A stretch of DNA of 47,056 nt, taken from positions 1 through 47,056 of the forward strand of contig NZ_JACIVB010000012.1 in the NCBI RefSeq assembly GCF_014145455.1, read 5' to 3'. A program made the position numbers and the translations under genes. Of the stretch, positions 27,060-37,514 are shown piece by piece. Origin of the DNA: Limosilactobacillus rudii (GTDB taxonomy: Bacteria > Bacillota > Bacilli > Lactobacillales > Lactobacillaceae). Every line of letters begins with the position of its first letter. Positions within the stretch are counted from its first letter, which is position 1. Below the pieces are notes generated by a model that was not told the origin of the DNA, searched no databases, and saw nothing but the letters and a program-made list of their open reading frames with translations.

Positions 27060-28066
27060 TACTCTTCCTCTTTTTTCTTATCCTTTTTAGCTAATTTTTT
27101 CACCGTCTGATCTTCATATGCGGTAATAATTCGAGCAACAACTGGATGTCGTACAACATCTTCTGCACTAAATTGCACGAACTTGATCGATTTAATATTT
27201 TTTAAAATTCGTTCAGCATTTACTAGACCGCTACGTGTACCATGGGGTAAATCAATTTGTGATATATCCCCATTAACCACCATTTTAGAGCCAAATCCTA
27301 ATCGCGTAAGGAACATTTTCATCTGCGCATTTGTTGTATTTTGTGCTTCATCCAAAATAACAAATGCTCCGTCAAGTGTCCGTCCACGCATATATGCTAG
27401 TGGTGCGATCTCAATAATTCCACGGTCGATTAATCGTTGGGTATGATCGGCACCAAAAATATCATTAAGCGCATCATAAATTGGCCGAAGATATGGATCA
27501 ACCTTTTCACGTAAGTCACCCGGAAGGAATCCAAGGCTCTCGCCAGCTTCAACAGCAGGACGAGTCAAAATAATTCTTTCTACCTCACCCTGTTTTAAAG
27601 CTGCCACTGCCATCGCTACTGCTAGATATGTTTTCCCTGTCCCAGCTGGTCCTATTCCAAATGTAATGTCATTGTGTTTTATTGCATTAACATATTGGCG
27701 CTGGCCAAAATTCTTTACGCGAATTGCGCGTCCACGACGATCTTTAATAATTGTCTCACTATATAAATCCGCAAAATACTCTAGTGTCCCACGATGTGCC
27801 ATTTTCATTGCACTAACAATATCTGTACTATGAATATGAATTCCTTGATTCAACAGAGCAATTAGCGCCCGAAAAACATCAATCGTCAGTTTGACATCTT
27901 CTTCTAGTCCGGTTACTTTTAAATTTTCACCAAAGGGACGAACTTCCACATTCATCCCCTCTTCAATTAAGCTCACAAACTTGTCTTGTGTGCCCAATAA
28001 TCCTACTTCAATCTCTGGACTTTCAATTTGAAAAGTCTGTTCAATTGTCTTTTTTTGTTCTCCCAA
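27059..28066 (-). CDS. phoH: PhoH family ATPase
   Basis: A 335-residue PhoH-like cytoplasmic ATPase, related to superfamily 1 RNA helicases and probably acting in RNA metabolism with YbeY. Walker A is GPAGTGKT (residues 139-146) and Walker B is VILDEAQN. GDISQIDLP is another conserved segment. An N-terminal KH-like region precedes the ATPase core, and the last residues are Lys/Glu-rich. Start is TTG 28066, nine bases after AAGGAG. It is the first gene of phoH-ybeY-dgkA-era-recO. Confidence 0.94.
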   Translation of the reverse strand: MGEQKKTIEQTFQIESPEIEVGLLGTQDKFVSLIEEGMNVEVRPFGENLKVTGLEEDVKLTIDVFRALIALLNQGIHIHSTDIVSAMKMAHRGTLEYFADLYSETIIKDRRGRAIRVKNFGQRQYVNAIKHNDITFGIGPAGTGKTYLAVAMAVAALKQGEVERIILTRPAVEAGESLGFLPGDLREKVDPYLRPIYDALNDIFGADHTQRLIDRGIIEIAPLAYMRGRTLDGAFVILDEAQNTTNAQMKMFLTRLGFGSKMVVNGDISQIDLPHGTRSGLVNAERILKNIKSIKFVQFSAEDVVRHPVVARIITAYEDQTVKKLAKKDKKKEEE

Positions 28067-28156
28067 CTAAACAATCTCCTTTAATTTAGCAGATTTTTAT
28101 TTACGATAATTATATCATAGCTTATAATTTGATGACATTAAGTCAATGGATGAGAA

Positions 28157-28195
28157 AATAAGGATTTAGAATGGGTCACACTCTAAATCCTTATT
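28157..28195. terminator. Terminator of argGH, bidirectional
   Basis: A perfect 14-bp stem, AATAAGGATTTAGA/TCTAAATCCTTATT, begins immediately after the argH stop and is followed by T-rich sequence on both strands. It insulates argGH from the phoH cluster. Confidence 0.85.
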
Positions 28196-29578
28196 TTATT
28201 TAGCTAACAATTTTTTAGCATCAGCAATCTGTTGCCGTACTTGGTTAAATCCTGTACCACCATATGAATTTCGCCGCTGCACAGCCACTTTAGGCTGAAG
28301 ACATGTATACACATCTTCATCAATTTCAGGAGAAATTTGTTGATATTCCTCTAACGGGATATCAACAAGATTTGTACCTGTTTTAATTCCTTTTAATACT
28401 AGTTCACCAACAATCTCATGTGCCTTTCTGAAAGGAATTCCCTTCGTTGCAAGATAGTCAGCAAGTTCAGTTGCATTTGAGAAGTCATGATGCGTTGCGT
28501 GTTCCATGTTATCCTTTTTTACCTTTAATGTTGCAATCATTCCACCCATGATTTTTATGCTCGGTAAAATTGTCTTCACTGCATCAAAAAGTCCTTCTTT
28601 GTCTTCCTGCATATCCTTATTATATGCCAAAGGAAGACCTTTCATCGTAGTAAGCAAGCCAATTAAGTTACCGTATACCCGACCAGTTTTACCCCGAATC
28701 AATTCAGCCATATCAGGATTTTTCTTTTGTGGCATGATTGAGCTTCCTGTCGAATAAGAGTCTGATAATTCAATATACCCAAATTCATAGCTACACCAAT
28801 AAATTAATTCTTCACATAAACGCGATAAATGCATCATTAAAATACTAGCATTACTCAAAAATTCAAGTGCAAAATCACGGTCAGATACTGCATCAAGTGA
28901 ATTATGATAAGGAAGCTTAAAGCCCAGGTATTCAGCGCTTAATTGCCGATCAATGGGAAAAGTAGTCCCAGCTAAAGCAGCTGCTCCTAGCGGTGACAAA
29001 TTAGTGTGGAGCTTGTTAAATTCAAAACGCTCGATATCTCGTTGAAACATTTGAAAGTATGCCATTAGGTAATGAGCATAAGAAATTGGCTGAGCATGTT
29101 GCATATGAGTATAACCAGGCATAATCGTTTCAACGTTTTCTTCAGCTTTATTAACTAATTCTTGTTGAAGCTTTTTTAATTCTTTAACTATAATCGGCAA
29201 TCGTTTTTTTACATATAAGTGAAGATCAGTTGCAACTTGGTCGTTCCTGCTTCGTCCAGTATGAAGCTTACCAGCCACCGGTCCAATTTCTTCGGTTAGT
29301 AACGCCTCAATATTCATATGAATATCTTCATTTTCAATTGAAAATGGGAGTCCCTCGTTAGTTAATCGGTCACGTAATTTCTTTAATCCTGCAATAATCT
29401 TATCTGCATCCGTCGCTGATAAAATCTTTGTTTGTTTCAACATTTTTACATGTGCTAATGATCCCTCAATATCTTCATGAGCCATTTCCTGGTCAAACCC
29501 TATTGAGGCATTAAACTGATTAACTAGTTGGTCGCCAGCCGCTTCAAACCGGCCACCCCACATTCTCTTAATGGGCAT
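28196..29578 (-). CDS. argH: Argininosuccinate lyase
   Basis: A 460-residue lyase of the fumarase/aspartase superfamily that splits argininosuccinate into arginine and fumarate, the last step of arginine synthesis. The superfamily signature [12 protein letters not shown] spans residues 278-289, its GSS containing the catalytic serine region. [17 protein letters not shown] sequence supplies His161. [12 protein letters not shown] lies around 108-119. The start overlaps argG by 11 bases, so the two are translationally coupled. Length is normal and no disruption is seen. Confidence 0.97.
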   Translation of the reverse strand: MPIKRMWGGRFEAAGDQLVNQFNASIGFDQEMAHEDIEGSLAHVKMLKQTKILSATDADKIIAGLKKLRDRLTNEGLPFSIENEDIHMNIEALLTEEIGPVAGKLHTGRSRNDQVATDLHLYVKKRLPIIVKELKKLQQELVNKAEENVETIMPGYTHMQHAQPISYAHYLMAYFQMFQRDIERFEFNKLHTNLSPLGAAALAGTTFPIDRQLSAEYLGFKLPYHNSLDAVSDRDFALEFLSNASILMMHLSRLCEELIYWCSYEFGYIELSDSYSTGSSIMPQKKNPDMAELIRGKTGRVYGNLIGLLTTMKGLPLAYNKDMQEDKEGLFDAVKTILPSIKIMGGMIATLKVKKDNMEHATHHDFSNATELADYLATKGIPFRKAHEIVGELVLKGIKTGTNLVDIPLEEYQQISPEIDEDVYTCLQPKVAVQRRNSYGGTGFNQVRQQIADAKKLLAK

Positions 29579-30791
29579 TACTTGTTTCCTCCTTTAGCTT
29601 TTTATTTTGTACTTGTGCATAGACCTTATCTGGTAATTCCCATAATTTGATAAAGCCAGTAGCTGCTTCCTGGTCGAATTCATCAGCTGAAGTATATGTT
29701 GCAAGATTCTTATCATATAGAGAATTTGGTGACTTCCGTCCTTCACAAATCACATTTCCCTTAAATAATTTAACCCTTACTACGCCATTAACTACTTGTT
29801 GCGATTCATCAATAAATGCTACTAGCGATTTCATCAATGGTGAATACCAAAGACCGTTATAAATAATTTCACTCATTTTTTGTTCAATTAATGGTTTAAA
29901 GTGTGCTACTTCCCGTTCTTGAGTTAAATCCTCCAAATCCTTATGAGCGGCAAGCAAAACGGTTGCTGCAGGACATTCATAGATTTCCCGTGATTTAATC
30001 CCAACAAGCCGATTTTCTACATGGTCGATCCGTCCAATGCCATGACTTCCTGCTAACTTATCAAGCTTCATAATTAATTGATCTAGTGGCATTTCTTCAC
30101 CATCAATAGCTGTTGGCACCCCTTCGCTAAAAGTGATTTCAATCGTTGCTGGTGTATCTGGTGCATCTTCAATTGCTACTGTCCGGTCATAAGCATCAGC
30201 AGGAGCAGCTGCCCATGGATCTTCAAGAATTCCACATTCATTTGCCCGTCCCCACAAGTTTTCATCAATTGAGTAAGGACTTGCTTTAGTAATTGGTACT
30301 GGGATTCCATTATCCTTTGCATATTGAATTTCTTCTTCCCGTGACCAATGCCAGTCCCGAATTGGATCCTCAATCTTCATTTCTGGTGCTAACGCATGAA
30401 TTCCAGCCTCAAATCGAACCTGATCATTTCCTTTACCAGTACACCCATGGGCAATTGCGGTTGCACCATATTGATTAGCAACCGCAACTAATTTTTGAAC
30501 AATTAATGGACGAGAAAGTGCGGAAACTAATGGGTACTTTTGTTCATACATTGCATGTGCTTGAAGTGCTGGTAAAACAAATTGTTCTGCAAAATCACGC
30601 TTAGCGTCAATTACAACAGATTTCCAGGCACCAACTTGAAGGCCTTTTTCCTTAATAGCTTCCAAGTCTTTACCTTCACCAACATCAATACAACAAGCAA
30701 TTACGTCATAGCCCTTATTTTTTAGCCATGCAATTGCTACTGAAGTATCAAGTCCACCAGAATAAGCTAAAACAATTTTTTCTTTTGTCAT
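29568..30791 (-). CDS. argG: Argininosuccinate synthase
   Basis: A 407-residue ATP-dependent ligase joining citrulline and aspartate. The N-terminal PP-loop AYSGGLDTS (residues 9-17) binds ATP, and [14 protein letters not shown] and [12 protein letters not shown] are further family motifs. ATG 30791, eight bases after GGAGGA, gives the standard start [13 protein letters not shown]. It is the first gene of argGH. A candidate ArgR box lies 54 bases upstream, suggesting arginine-dependent repression. No other arginine-synthesis genes are nearby, so citrulline would come from another locus. Confidence 0.97.
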   Translation of the reverse strand: MTKEKIVLAYSGGLDTSVAIAWLKNKGYDVIACCIDVGEGKDLEAIKEKGLQVGAWKSVVIDAKRDFAEQFVLPALQAHAMYEQKYPLVSALSRPLIVQKLVAVANQYGATAIAHGCTGKGNDQVRFEAGIHALAPEMKIEDPIRDWHWSREEEIQYAKDNGIPVPITKASPYSIDENLWGRANECGILEDPWAAAPADAYDRTVAIEDAPDTPATIEITFSEGVPTAIDGEEMPLDQLIMKLDKLAGSHGIGRIDHVENRLVGIKSREIYECPAATVLLAAHKDLEDLTQEREVAHFKPLIEQKMSEIIYNGLWYSPLMKSLVAFIDESQQVVNGVVRVKLFKGNVICEGRKSPNSLYDKNLATYTSADEFDQEAATGFIKLWELPDKVYAQVQNKKLKEETSNAH

Positions 30792-30844
30792 AATCTCGTC
30801 CTCCATAAATTTCGTATAATTGATTGTTTATAAATATACGATCT

Positions 30845-30862
30845 TTATGAATAAAAATCAAT
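30845..30862 (-). promoter_or_regulatory. Candidate ArgR operator (ARG box)
   Basis: TATGAATAAAAATCAATA closely matches the ArgR/AhrC half-palindromic consensus, roughly TGAATWWWWATTCA. It lies 54 bases upstream of the argG start. Assignment is from consensus and context; the -10 and -35 here are not clear. Confidence 0.6.
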
Positions 30863-30908
30863 AGTTTTAGCATAATTTTTCAATTTTTATTTAAAATATT
30901 GTATAAAA

Positions 30909-30944
30909 TACCTCTTATATACACATGATTGCATATAAGAGGTA
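30909..30944 (-). terminator. Terminator of bile salt hydrolase gene
   Basis: A perfect 12-bp stem TACCTCTTATAT/ATATAAGAGGTA is followed by TTTTA on the minus strand, seven bases after the gene's stop. Confidence 0.8.
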
Positions 30945-30950
30945 TAAAAA

Positions 30951-31928
30951 TTAGTTTTGATATTCAATCTTTTGTTGATCATTTACCGGATAAGTAATTA
31001 ATGCTGTTGATTCGAGATCCTCTTTGTGCATATCAACTGCATTAATTTGACCATTATCATATGTTCGGTAGTAAAAGATTCCCTTAGTTAAATTAGAACC
31101 ATCAGAATAAATAGTATACTCATATGTATTAGGTGCTACCTCATCTAATCCCTTTTGTTGCTCTACAGATTGTAAGATATGAAAATAGTTAGTTATATTT
31201 TCAACTTCATTATCGCCAATTGGTGCATGCATTTTTACAAACGTAGCCTTAACAAAACGACTTTCAGAATCCATCCCACCAGGAAGAAAATGACTGCCAA
31301 ATCCTCGACTATATACTGGTAACTTTACTCCTGGTGCAAGCGTATTTTGCGGTTCAGCTGGAGATACACTCTGATAATTACTTAAATTGATTAACTGGTC
31401 TGGAAATTTAGGATTGTTAGTTAACACTCCAACAGGATTATCGTAAACATTTAATCCTTCAGTAGTCGATTCTACCGTTACCGACGCTCCAGTCTTATCA
31501 GCAATAATCCAGTGAAGTGGTGCTGCTTGCATTTTTGCTGAGAAATTAATATCAGCAATGTTAGCATTAGCAAGAAGTTCCTTTGCTTCTGCAACCGAAG
31601 CAGCTTGAGCAAGAACATAAGGTATTAATTCAAATGAACCAATATTATCCTTGCCCTCTTGAATTGGGAAATAATGTGCAGGACCATCAAAATTAAGTCC
31701 GGCCATTCCAACCCCTTTTTCATTTATTCCATCAAAATATAATGGATAATTATCACGAACAATTGACATCCCAATCATGGCATAGTGATGATCTAAAGTC
31801 GGCAATTTGCGGAAATTTAAGACCATATTACGAGGAGTTATAACTACCTGTTGGCCAAGTGAAACCTCTAAATCTAAATTACGACCAAAATAACTATCCC
31901 CTGCTTGATAAATAATAGATGTACACAT
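30951..31928 (-). CDS. bsh: Bile salt hydrolase (choloylglycine hydrolase family)
   Basis: A 325-residue Ntn-hydrolase that deconjugates glycine- or taurine-linked bile acids. The nucleophile Cys2 is exposed after Met removal (MCTSIIYQ). Other active-site residues are present: Arg16, Asp19, Asn79 (MAGLNF), Asn172 (LTNNPKF) and Arg224 (SESRFVK). Length matches intestinal lactobacillar enzymes. There is no signal peptide, so it is cytoplasmic. Residues 207-209 read Ser-Arg-Gly in the loop before FGSHFLPGG, the version I recall being linked to taurine-conjugate preference. The RBS is AAAGGAG. Penicillin V acylase is the main alternative in this family, but the whole-sequence resemblance is to BSH. 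Confidence 0.88.
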   Translation of the reverse strand: MCTSIIYQAGDSYFGRNLDLEVSLGQQVVITPRNMVLNFRKLPTLDHHYAMIGMSIVRDNYPLYFDGINEKGVGMAGLNFDGPAHYFPIQEGKDNIGSFELIPYVLAQAASVAEAKELLANANIADINFSAKMQAAPLHWIIADKTGASVTVESTTEGLNVYDNPVGVLTNNPKFPDQLINLSNYQSVSPAEPQNTLAPGVKLPVYSRGFGSHFLPGGMDSESRFVKATFVKMHAPIGDNEVENITNYFHILQSVEQQKGLDEVAPNTYEYTIYSDGSNLTKGIFYYRTYDNGQINAVDMHKEDLESTALITYPVNDQQKIEYQN

Positions 31929-31997
31929 TTCAAGGACTCCTTTTTTTGTTTAACTACCTACTCTAAGAATATAACACTCTTTGCCAAAACTAAAAAG

Positions 31998-32042
31998 AAG
32001 TGCAATAAATCATTACAACGAAATGGCTGATTTATTGCACTT
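31998..32042 (-). terminator. Terminator of YqeY gene
   Basis: A perfect 15-bp stem AAGTGCAATAAATCA/TGATTTATTGCACTT, followed on the minus strand by CTTTTTAGTTTT, lies four bases after the stop codon of the YqeY gene. Confidence 0.9.
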
Positions 32043-32046
32043 ATTG

Positions 32047-32493
32047 TTATTTACTCAGTTGTTCCTTTACAACTTGATTTACTAGCTTGCCATCTGCTTG
32101 TCCTTTTACCTTAGGCATAACAGCACCCATGACCTGACCAAAGCCCTTCATACTATCGACACCTAACGTATCAATTACTTCACTAACGATTTTTTCAACA
32201 TCATCCTTTGATAATTGTTGAGGCATGTATTTTTCAACAATCGTTAACTCTTTTTTGGCTTGTTCAACTAAATCATCACGCCCAGCATTTTCGAATTCTG
32301 CCAGCGATTCCTTACGTTGCTTGTATTCCCTTGCCATTACAGCAACTTCTTCGTCACTATTTAAATCATGGCCAAGTTCAATTTGTTCATTCTGTACTGC
32401 TGCTTTTAACATCCGAACGACATTAAGTGTTTCTTTGTCACGTTCCTTCATTGCAGTTACCATATCTGCTGTTAGCTGTTGTAGCAAACTCAT
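32047..32493 (-). CDS. yqeY: GatB/YqeY domain protein
   Basis: A 148-residue protein of the YqeY family, which shares the C-terminal tRNA-binding helical domain of GatB. Its cellular role is uncertain. Characteristic segments are MKERDKETLNVVRMLKAAVQNEQIE, given here in two parts as MKERDKETLNVVR and MLKAAVQNEQIE, and the C-terminal GFGQVMGAVMPKVKGQADG. ATG 32493 with GAAGGA upstream is preferred over an in-frame ATG at 32511. It follows rpsU, the usual neighbour in Firmicutes, but a terminator separates them. Confidence 0.92.
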   Translation of the reverse strand: MSLLQQLTADMVTAMKERDKETLNVVRMLKAAVQNEQIELGHDLNSDEEVAVMAREYKQRKESLAEFENAGRDDLVEQAKKELTIVEKYMPQQLSKDDVEKIVSEVIDTLGVDSMKGFGQVMGAVMPKVKGQADGKLVNQVVKEQLSK

Positions 32494-32513
32494 CTTTAGT
32501 CCTTCTTTCATAT

Positions 32514-32545
32514 AAAAAAGCTCTCACCAGGCAACAGGTGAGAGC
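32514..32545 (-). terminator. Terminator of rpsU
   Basis: A 9-bp stem GCTCTCACC/GGTGAGAGC followed by six T residues on the minus strand lies eight bases past the rpsU stop. Some read-through into yqeY is likely. Confidence 0.88.
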
Positions 32546-32552
32546 ACACATT

Positions 32553-32744
32553 TTAGTAACGACGACTGCGCTTGTTCTTACGCTTCCGTGCCGCTTCAGA
32601 TTTCAACTTGCGTTTTACACTTGGCTTTTCGTAAAATTCACGTTTACGGTATTCTTGTAAAGTTCCGTTACGTGAAACCGAACGTTTAAAGCGTCGAAGA
32701 GCGTCGTCTAAAGATTCATTCTTGCGAACGACTGTTTTTGACAT
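32553..32744 (-). CDS. rpsU: 30S ribosomal protein S21
   Basis: A 63-residue, very basic S21 protein, a small-subunit component near the anti-Shine-Dalgarno region of 16S rRNA. The N-terminal [20 protein letters not shown] and the Arg/Lys-rich tail [11 protein letters not shown] are typical. It has a strong ribosome site (GGGAGGG) and a near-consensus promoter upstream, then a strong terminator. Confidence 0.97.
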   Translation of the reverse strand: MSKTVVRKNESLDDALRRFKRSVSRNGTLQEYRKREFYEKPSVKRKLKSEAARKRKNKRSRRY

Positions 32745-32820
32745 GTTGATTCCCTCCCTCCGAGCTTAAAGTTACGTATCGAGGAAGCGGTAAACCAACT
32801 TCCCTTTCACTACAAAAGTT

Positions 32821-32849
32821 ATTGTACCCAACATGCTTTAACCTGTCAA
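32821..32849 (-). promoter_or_regulatory. Promoter of rpsU
   Basis: On the minus strand -35 TTGACA (32844-32849) and -10 TACAAT (32821-32826) are spaced by 17 bases, about 77 bases upstream of the rpsU start. The 300-base gap between rpsU and the transporter holds this promoter, the divergent promoter at 32973 and AT-rich spacer, with no gene seen. Confidence 0.85.
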
Positions 32850-32972
32850 CATTACTTTTAAATAAAAATTTAAAAATATTCGAATATTAACCATTAACTG
32901 GCACACAACAAAGAAAGCGTTACCCTCAACTATACATTTTTATGAATAATTATACTTTTTATCTAAATTATA

Positions 32973-33001
32973 TTGCATAATTAATCATTATAGCGTATAT
33001 T
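32973..33001 (+). promoter_or_regulatory. Promoter of amino-acid ABC transporter operon
   Basis: -35 TTGCAT (32973-32978) and -10 TATATT (32996-33001) have a 17-base spacer, 43 bases before the start codon. Confidence 0.7.
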
Positions 33002-33044
33002 ACATATCAATAATTCAATTTGAAATACAAAGGAGCTATTGATT

Positions 33045-34541
33045 ATGAAAGGTTTTAAACATTTACTAATGTTGATAATCATTGCACTGCCGATTTTATG
33101 TGCACCGACTTCAGCATTAGCTGCTGAAAATTCATCTTCAGCAACAAATACATCACAAGTCGCTAATAATGATTCACTTCAGAAAATTAAGCAAAAAGGA
33201 ACCTTAGTGGTTGGGTTAAGTGCTGATTATCCTCCATATGAATTTACCACTAAACAAAATGGCAAAACCAAATATGTTGGCTTTGAAGTCTCACTTGCCA
33301 GACAATTTGCTAAGGACCTTGGTGTCAAGTTAGTCATTAAAAATATGGACTTTGATTCACTTCTTGTCGCCTTAGAAACCGGTAAAATAGATGTCATTAT
33401 TTCTGGAATGAATGTTACAAATGAACGGAAAAAGAGTGTTGACTTTTCCAACACCTACTATTCTGGGGACAGTTATTTTCTAATTAATAAAAGCGATAAA
33501 GATAAACTTGTTAACGCAAAAAGTTTCAATGGAAAAACAGTAGGAGCGCAGAACGGAACGCTTCAATCTTCGCTCATCGCTAAAGAAATGCCCCAGGCAA
33601 CCGGTAAAGGACTTGCCAAGCTATCCTCTTTAGTAATTGGTTTACAATCACATAAATATGACGGAATCTTAATGGATGCCGCCACAGCAAAGGCCTATGC
33701 CGCAAACAATTCCAATCTATATGCTTTTAATTCAAAGTTACCGAATACAGCCGGTGGGATTGCGATGGCATTCCCAAAGGGTGACACTTCATTAGTTAAC
33801 GCGGCTAATCAAACAATCAAAAAGGTTAATAGCGAAAATCTTATTAATAAAAAGTGGATTCCTCAAGCTTCACAATATATGAAGAGTTATAAGAAGCAAA
33901 ATACCATCCTTAGTTATTGGCGTTATTTTGCAAAGGGTATTGAGTATACTTTAATCATTACTATCGTTTCAGTTTTCTTCGGTTTTATCCTCGGAACGCT
34001 CTTTGCCTTAATGCGTTTATCAAAAAATAAACTTCTACATTCAATTGCCGTTTGCTACATTGAATTTTTGCGGGGAACCCCAATGATGGTTCAAATTATG
34101 TTTGTTTACTTTGGTATCGGTGCTATTATTCAATCGTTACCCGCATTACTTGCCGGAATTATTGCTGTTTCTCTAAACTCTGGAGCATATGTTGCTGAAA
34201 TCATTCGTTCTGGAATACAATCAATTCCACTCGGTCAAACCGAAGCTGCGCGGAGTCTAGGAATGAGTAAAAGCGAAACATTCCACTACGTCATTATGCC
34301 TCAAGCACTTAAAAATATTTGGCCAGCACTAGGGAATGAATTAATCACCCTTTTAAAGGATAGTTCACTAGTATCAGTTATCGGTGTTACCGAATTAATG
34401 TACCAAACACAATTAGTTCAGTCTGCCACATATAAAGGTGTGCTTCCATTATTTATTACGATGATCATTTACTTTATTCTTACATTTACGCTTTCCAGAA
34501 TTTTACTTTACTTTGAAGGGAGAATGAAACATGCCCACTAA
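33045..34541 (+). CDS. Amino-acid ABC transporter, receptor-permease fusion
   Basis: A 498-residue fusion of a polar-amino-acid (probably glutamine/glutamate-type) binding protein and its permease. A signal segment (about 1-27, ending ALAAEN) precedes the periplasmic-binding-type domain (about 45-280), which has [16 protein letters not shown] and [14 protein letters not shown]. The transmembrane domain (about 285-498) contains the HisM/GlnP signature and the [20 protein letters not shown] loop that contacts the ATPase. Only one binding domain is present, unlike lactococcal GlnP, which has two. ATG 33045 lies ten bases after AAAGGAG; a TTG at 33039 is less likely. The downstream ATPase gene overlaps by 11 bases. 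Exact substrate is not certain. Confidence 0.92.
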   Translation: MKGFKHLLMLIIIALPILCAPTSALAAENSSSATNTSQVANNDSLQKIKQKGTLVVGLSADYPPYEFTTKQNGKTKYVGFEVSLARQFAKDLGVKLVIKNMDFDSLLVALETGKIDVIISGMNVTNERKKSVDFSNTYYSGDSYFLINKSDKDKLVNAKSFNGKTVGAQNGTLQSSLIAKEMPQATGKGLAKLSSLVIGLQSHKYDGILMDAATAKAYAANNSNLYAFNSKLPNTAGGIAMAFPKGDTSLVNAANQTIKKVNSENLINKKWIPQASQYMKSYKKQNTILSYWRYFAKGIEYTLIITIVSVFFGFILGTLFALMRLSKNKLLHSIAVCYIEFLRGTPMMVQIMFVYFGIGAIIQSLPALLAGIIAVSLNSGAYVAEIIRSGIQSIPLGQTEAARSLGMSKSETFHYVIMPQALKNIWPALGNELITLLKDSSLVSVIGVTELMYQTQLVQSATYKGVLPLFITMIIYFILTFTLSRILLYFEGRMKHAH

Positions 34542-35271
34542 AATGATTGAAATCAAAAATTTACAAAAGAAATTCAAAAATATTATTGTTCTAAAAGACA
34601 TCTCTGAACAGGTTAATAAAGGACAAGTAATTTGTATTATTGGCCCTTCTGGAGCTGGGAAAAGTACCTTCTTACGTTGTCTCAATGCCTTAGAACAGCC
34701 ATCAAGCGGTCAAGTACTCTTTGAGGGGCAAGAATTAATAGGCCTCGATGATAAAAAGCTCGACCAGTTGCGGGAAAAAATGGGGATGGTTTTTCAAGGA
34801 TTTAACCTTTTTCCAAATATGACCGTCCTAAAAAATATTACAATTGCTCCCATTAAAGTTAAGAAAGTTGATGAGTCAACTGCTGAAAAAACTGCAATGT
34901 CATTATTAACTAAAGTTGGCTTAGCTGATAAAGCAAATCAATACCCTGATCAACTATCAGGTGGTCAAAGGCAACGGGTTGCAATCGCCCGTGCCTTAGC
35001 AATGAACCCTGAAGTAATGCTCTTTGATGAGCCAACAAGTGCTCTTGATCCAGAAATGGTTGATGAGGTATTAAAAGTTATGCGTGATCTTGCTAATTCT
35101 GGGATGACAATGGTTGTTGTAACTCACGAAATGGGATTTGCCCGTGAAGTTGCTGACCAAATTTGGTTTATGGCAGATGGCTATATTCAAGAAACCGGCA
35201 CCCCGGAAGAATTTTTCAATCATCCTACCACCCCTCGTGCACAAGACTTCTTAAAGAAAATCCTCAAATAA
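34531..35271 (+). CDS. Amino-acid ABC transporter ATP-binding protein
   Basis: A 246-residue ATPase of the polar-amino-acid (GlnQ/HisP-type) subfamily that powers the preceding receptor-permease. Walker A is GPSGAGKST (38-46), the ABC signature is LSGGQRQR, Walker B leads into [11 protein letters not shown], and the switch His lies in [13 protein letters not shown] 34531 follows GGGAGA within the 3' end of the permease gene, so the two are translationally coupled. A terminator follows directly. Length is normal. Confidence 0.95.
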   Translation: MPTKMIEIKNLQKKFKNIIVLKDISEQVNKGQVICIIGPSGAGKSTFLRCLNALEQPSSGQVLFEGQELIGLDDKKLDQLREKMGMVFQGFNLFPNMTVLKNITIAPIKVKKVDESTAEKTAMSLLTKVGLADKANQYPDQLSGGQRQRVAIARALAMNPEVMLFDEPTSALDPEMVDEVLKVMRDLANSGMTMVVVTHEMGFAREVADQIWFMADGYIQETGTPEEFFNHPTTPRAQDFLKKILK

Positions 35272-35275
35272 AAAT

Positions 35276-35322
35276 ACCCTGTGAATAGACAACACATTAT
35301 CAATGTGTACTATTCACAGGGT
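35276..35322. terminator. Bidirectional terminator between ABC transporter and aspS
   Basis: A perfect 13-bp stem ACCCTGTGAATAG/CTATTCACAGGGT encloses a second 7-bp stem ACACATT/AATGTGT. It is followed by TTATTTTT on the plus strand and TATTTTTATTT on the minus strand, ending both convergent genes. Confidence 0.92.
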
Positions 35323-35332
35323 TTATTTTTAA

Positions 35333-37135
35333 TTACTGTTCGTCAGGATCCTGATCCTGCTTATAATCAACCTTTTCATCAAACTCAATCTTAAGATCAT
35401 CAAGCTGTTGTTGGCTAACCTTGCCTGGAGCAGCAGTTAACGGTTCAACTGCTTTAGAATTCTTAGGGAATGGAATAACGTCACGAATATTGTCAGCTTG
35501 GGCAAGAAGCATTACCCAACGATCTAACCCAAAAGCTAATCCTCCCTCTGGTGGCATTCCCATTGTTAACGCCTTAAGCAGGAAGCCAAAGCGCGCCTCT
35601 GCACGTTCTTTCGTATATCCTAATGCCTTAAGAACTTTTTCTTGAACTTTTGGATCATGAATACGAATAGATCCACCACCAATTTCATTACCATTTAAGA
35701 TAATGTCATAGCTTTGTGCATGGGCCTTATGTGGATCTTCGCCATCTTCAAGATAATGAAGGTCCTCTTCGTTTAACATTGTGAATGGATGGTGAGCAGC
35801 AATCCACTTACCGAATCCTTCATCGTATTCAAACATCGGCCAATTAACAACCCAGAGGTAATTCCACTGGTCAGGTTTAATCATTCCTAATTCTTCTGCA
35901 ATTGCACGACGAAGGTATCCAAGAGAATCAGCAACAACATGGAAACTACCAGCAACAAAAAGAATTAAATCGCCGTCCTTTGCGTCCATCTCGTTATTAA
36001 TCTGGGCTGCTTGGTCATTCAAGAATTTTGCGACTGGGCCATTGTAGCCATCGGCAGTTACTTTAACCCATGCAAGTCCTTTAGCACCAAAGCGCTTAAT
36101 ATAATCTTCATACTTAGAAATATCTTTACGTGAATATTTATCAGCCCCACCTGGCACACAAATTGCCCGAACATAATTTCCGTCTGCGACTGTATTAGCA
36201 AAGACCTTAAATGAACTGTTCTTTACAATATCAGAAAGATCATGGATTAACATTCCAAAACGAGTATCAGGTTTGTCTGACCCGTACTTATCCATTGCTT
36301 CTTGCCATTCCATCCGTGGGAAAGGAGTCTTAACATCAACACCAACGATTTCTTTCATCACGCGTTTGATTAGGCCTTCGGTAACAGTTTGAATATCTTC
36401 TGGTGTAGCAAAGCTCATCTCAGTATCAATTTGGGTAAATTCTGGTTGACGGTCTCCACGAAGGTCTTCGTCACGGAAGCAGCGCGCTAGTTGATAATAT
36501 TTATCCACTCCTGCTGCCATCAATAGCTGCTTAAATAATTGTGGTGATTGTGGCAATGCATAGAAATGACCAGGATATACTCGTGATGGCACAATGTAAT
36601 CCCGTGCCCCTTCAGGAGTGGACCGTGTTAAGTCAGGAGTCTCAACATCCATAAACCCTTCGTTATCATAGTAATTATGAACAATTGAAGCAACTTTACT
36701 TCGAAGCTTAAGATTTCGCATCATTTCTGGACGACGAAGGTCAAGATAGCGATACTTCATTCGTAAATCTTCTGAAGCATCTACATTATCAACGATATCA
36801 AACGGTGTTGTCTCAGATTTAGCAAGAACCTTGATATTCTCAACAGCCACTTCAACTTTTCCAGTCTTCATATCAGGGTTAAGTTCCTTTGGTGCCCGTA
36901 GTTGAACCTTTCCTTGGACTTCAAGAACATACTGGTTACGGACAGCATTAGCAACCTTAAAGGCTTCTGGATTTTCTTTTTCATTAAATACTAATTGTAC
37001 GATTCCTTCACGATCCCATAGGTCAATAAAGATAAGTCCACCAAGATTACGGCGTTTAGCAACCCATCCTTTTAAAACAACTTCTTGTCCTACCTGTTGT
37101 TCGTTTGTATCTCCAGCGTAATTTGTTCTCTTCAT
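35333..37135 (-). CDS. aspS: Aspartyl-tRNA synthetase
   Basis: A 600-residue class IIb synthetase charging tRNA-Asp. The N-terminal OB-fold anticodon domain includes [17 protein letters not shown]. The catalytic core has motif 2, [18 protein letters not shown] (near residue 217), the bacterial GAD insertion, and motif 3 FGLDRWVML near the end. Length matches the bacterial type. It is preceded by its own T-box leader. In many Firmicutes hisS precedes aspS, but here aspS stands alone. Confidence 0.97.
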   Translation of the reverse strand: MKRTNYAGDTNEQQVGQEVVLKGWVAKRRNLGGLIFIDLWDREGIVQLVFNEKENPEAFKVANAVRNQYVLEVQGKVQLRAPKELNPDMKTGKVEVAVENIKVLAKSETTPFDIVDNVDASEDLRMKYRYLDLRRPEMMRNLKLRSKVASIVHNYYDNEGFMDVETPDLTRSTPEGARDYIVPSRVYPGHFYALPQSPQLFKQLLMAAGVDKYYQLARCFRDEDLRGDRQPEFTQIDTEMSFATPEDIQTVTEGLIKRVMKEIVGVDVKTPFPRMEWQEAMDKYGSDKPDTRFGMLIHDLSDIVKNSSFKVFANTVADGNYVRAICVPGGADKYSRKDISKYEDYIKRFGAKGLAWVKVTADGYNGPVAKFLNDQAAQINNEMDAKDGDLILFVAGSFHVVADSLGYLRRAIAEELGMIKPDQWNYLWVVNWPMFEYDEGFGKWIAAHHPFTMLNEEDLHYLEDGEDPHKAHAQSYDIILNGNEIGGGSIRIHDPKVQEKVLKALGYTKERAEARFGFLLKALTMGMPPEGGLAFGLDRWVMLLAQADNIRDVIPFPKNSKAVEPLTAAPGKVSQQQLDDLKIEFDEKVDYKQDQDPDEQ

Positions 37136-37177
37136 TTTCCGCTTACCTCTTTCAATATTATTAATAACAATTTAAAT

Positions 37178-37396
37178 AAAAAAGCACCCTTGAAATTACA
37201 AGGGTGCAAATGCACGGTACCACCTTGGTATCACTCAAAAATAACGCCATAATGACGGAGCTCAGTGCTCAGCTTCAAAAGTGTCAATCGAGGCTGGATT
37301 ATTTTGGAGCTCTCACCAATCTCCAATCGCTGATTAATACCAGATACTCAAGCATTCTTTATCAAAAGCTATTAATATTCTTTAATTTACATTTTT
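37178..37396 (-). ncRNA. Aspartate T-box riboswitch leader of aspS
   Basis: The minus strand carries the T-box sequence AAGGTGGTACCGTGC (37212-37226). It then has a 9-bp intrinsic terminator, GCACCCTTG/CAAGGGTGC (37184-37207), with a T6 run ending 43 bases before aspS. Stem I features such as AGCGATTGGAGA and GGTGAGAGCTCC are visible. The likely specifier is GAC (37283-37285), followed by ACTTT that can pair with AAAG at the stem base, an aspartate codon that fits aspS. Specifier choice is inferred. Confidence 0.92.
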
Positions 37397-37425
37397 ACCA
37401 TACTCGAAAGCATCTTAAAAGTCAA
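37397..37425 (-). promoter_or_regulatory. Promoter of aspS T-box transcript
   Basis: -35 TTGACT (37420-37425) and -10 TATGGT (37397-37402) are spaced by 17 bases on the minus strand, directly upstream of the T-box leader. The rest of the 379-base gap is leader RNA and a short spacer before the kinase gene on the plus strand. Confidence 0.75.
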
Positions 37426-37514
37426 TACTCGCCTAACAAATAAATTTTGCTTAACACAACTTGATCTAAAATGTTATAAATAGGTTAGTCTAATAATAAA
37501 AGAGGAGGGATAGA

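Noticed and set aside
28196-30791. Possible arginine deiminase or agmatine cluster
   Set aside because: Only the biosynthetic argG and argH are present; no arcA, arcB, arcC or transporter lies beside them.
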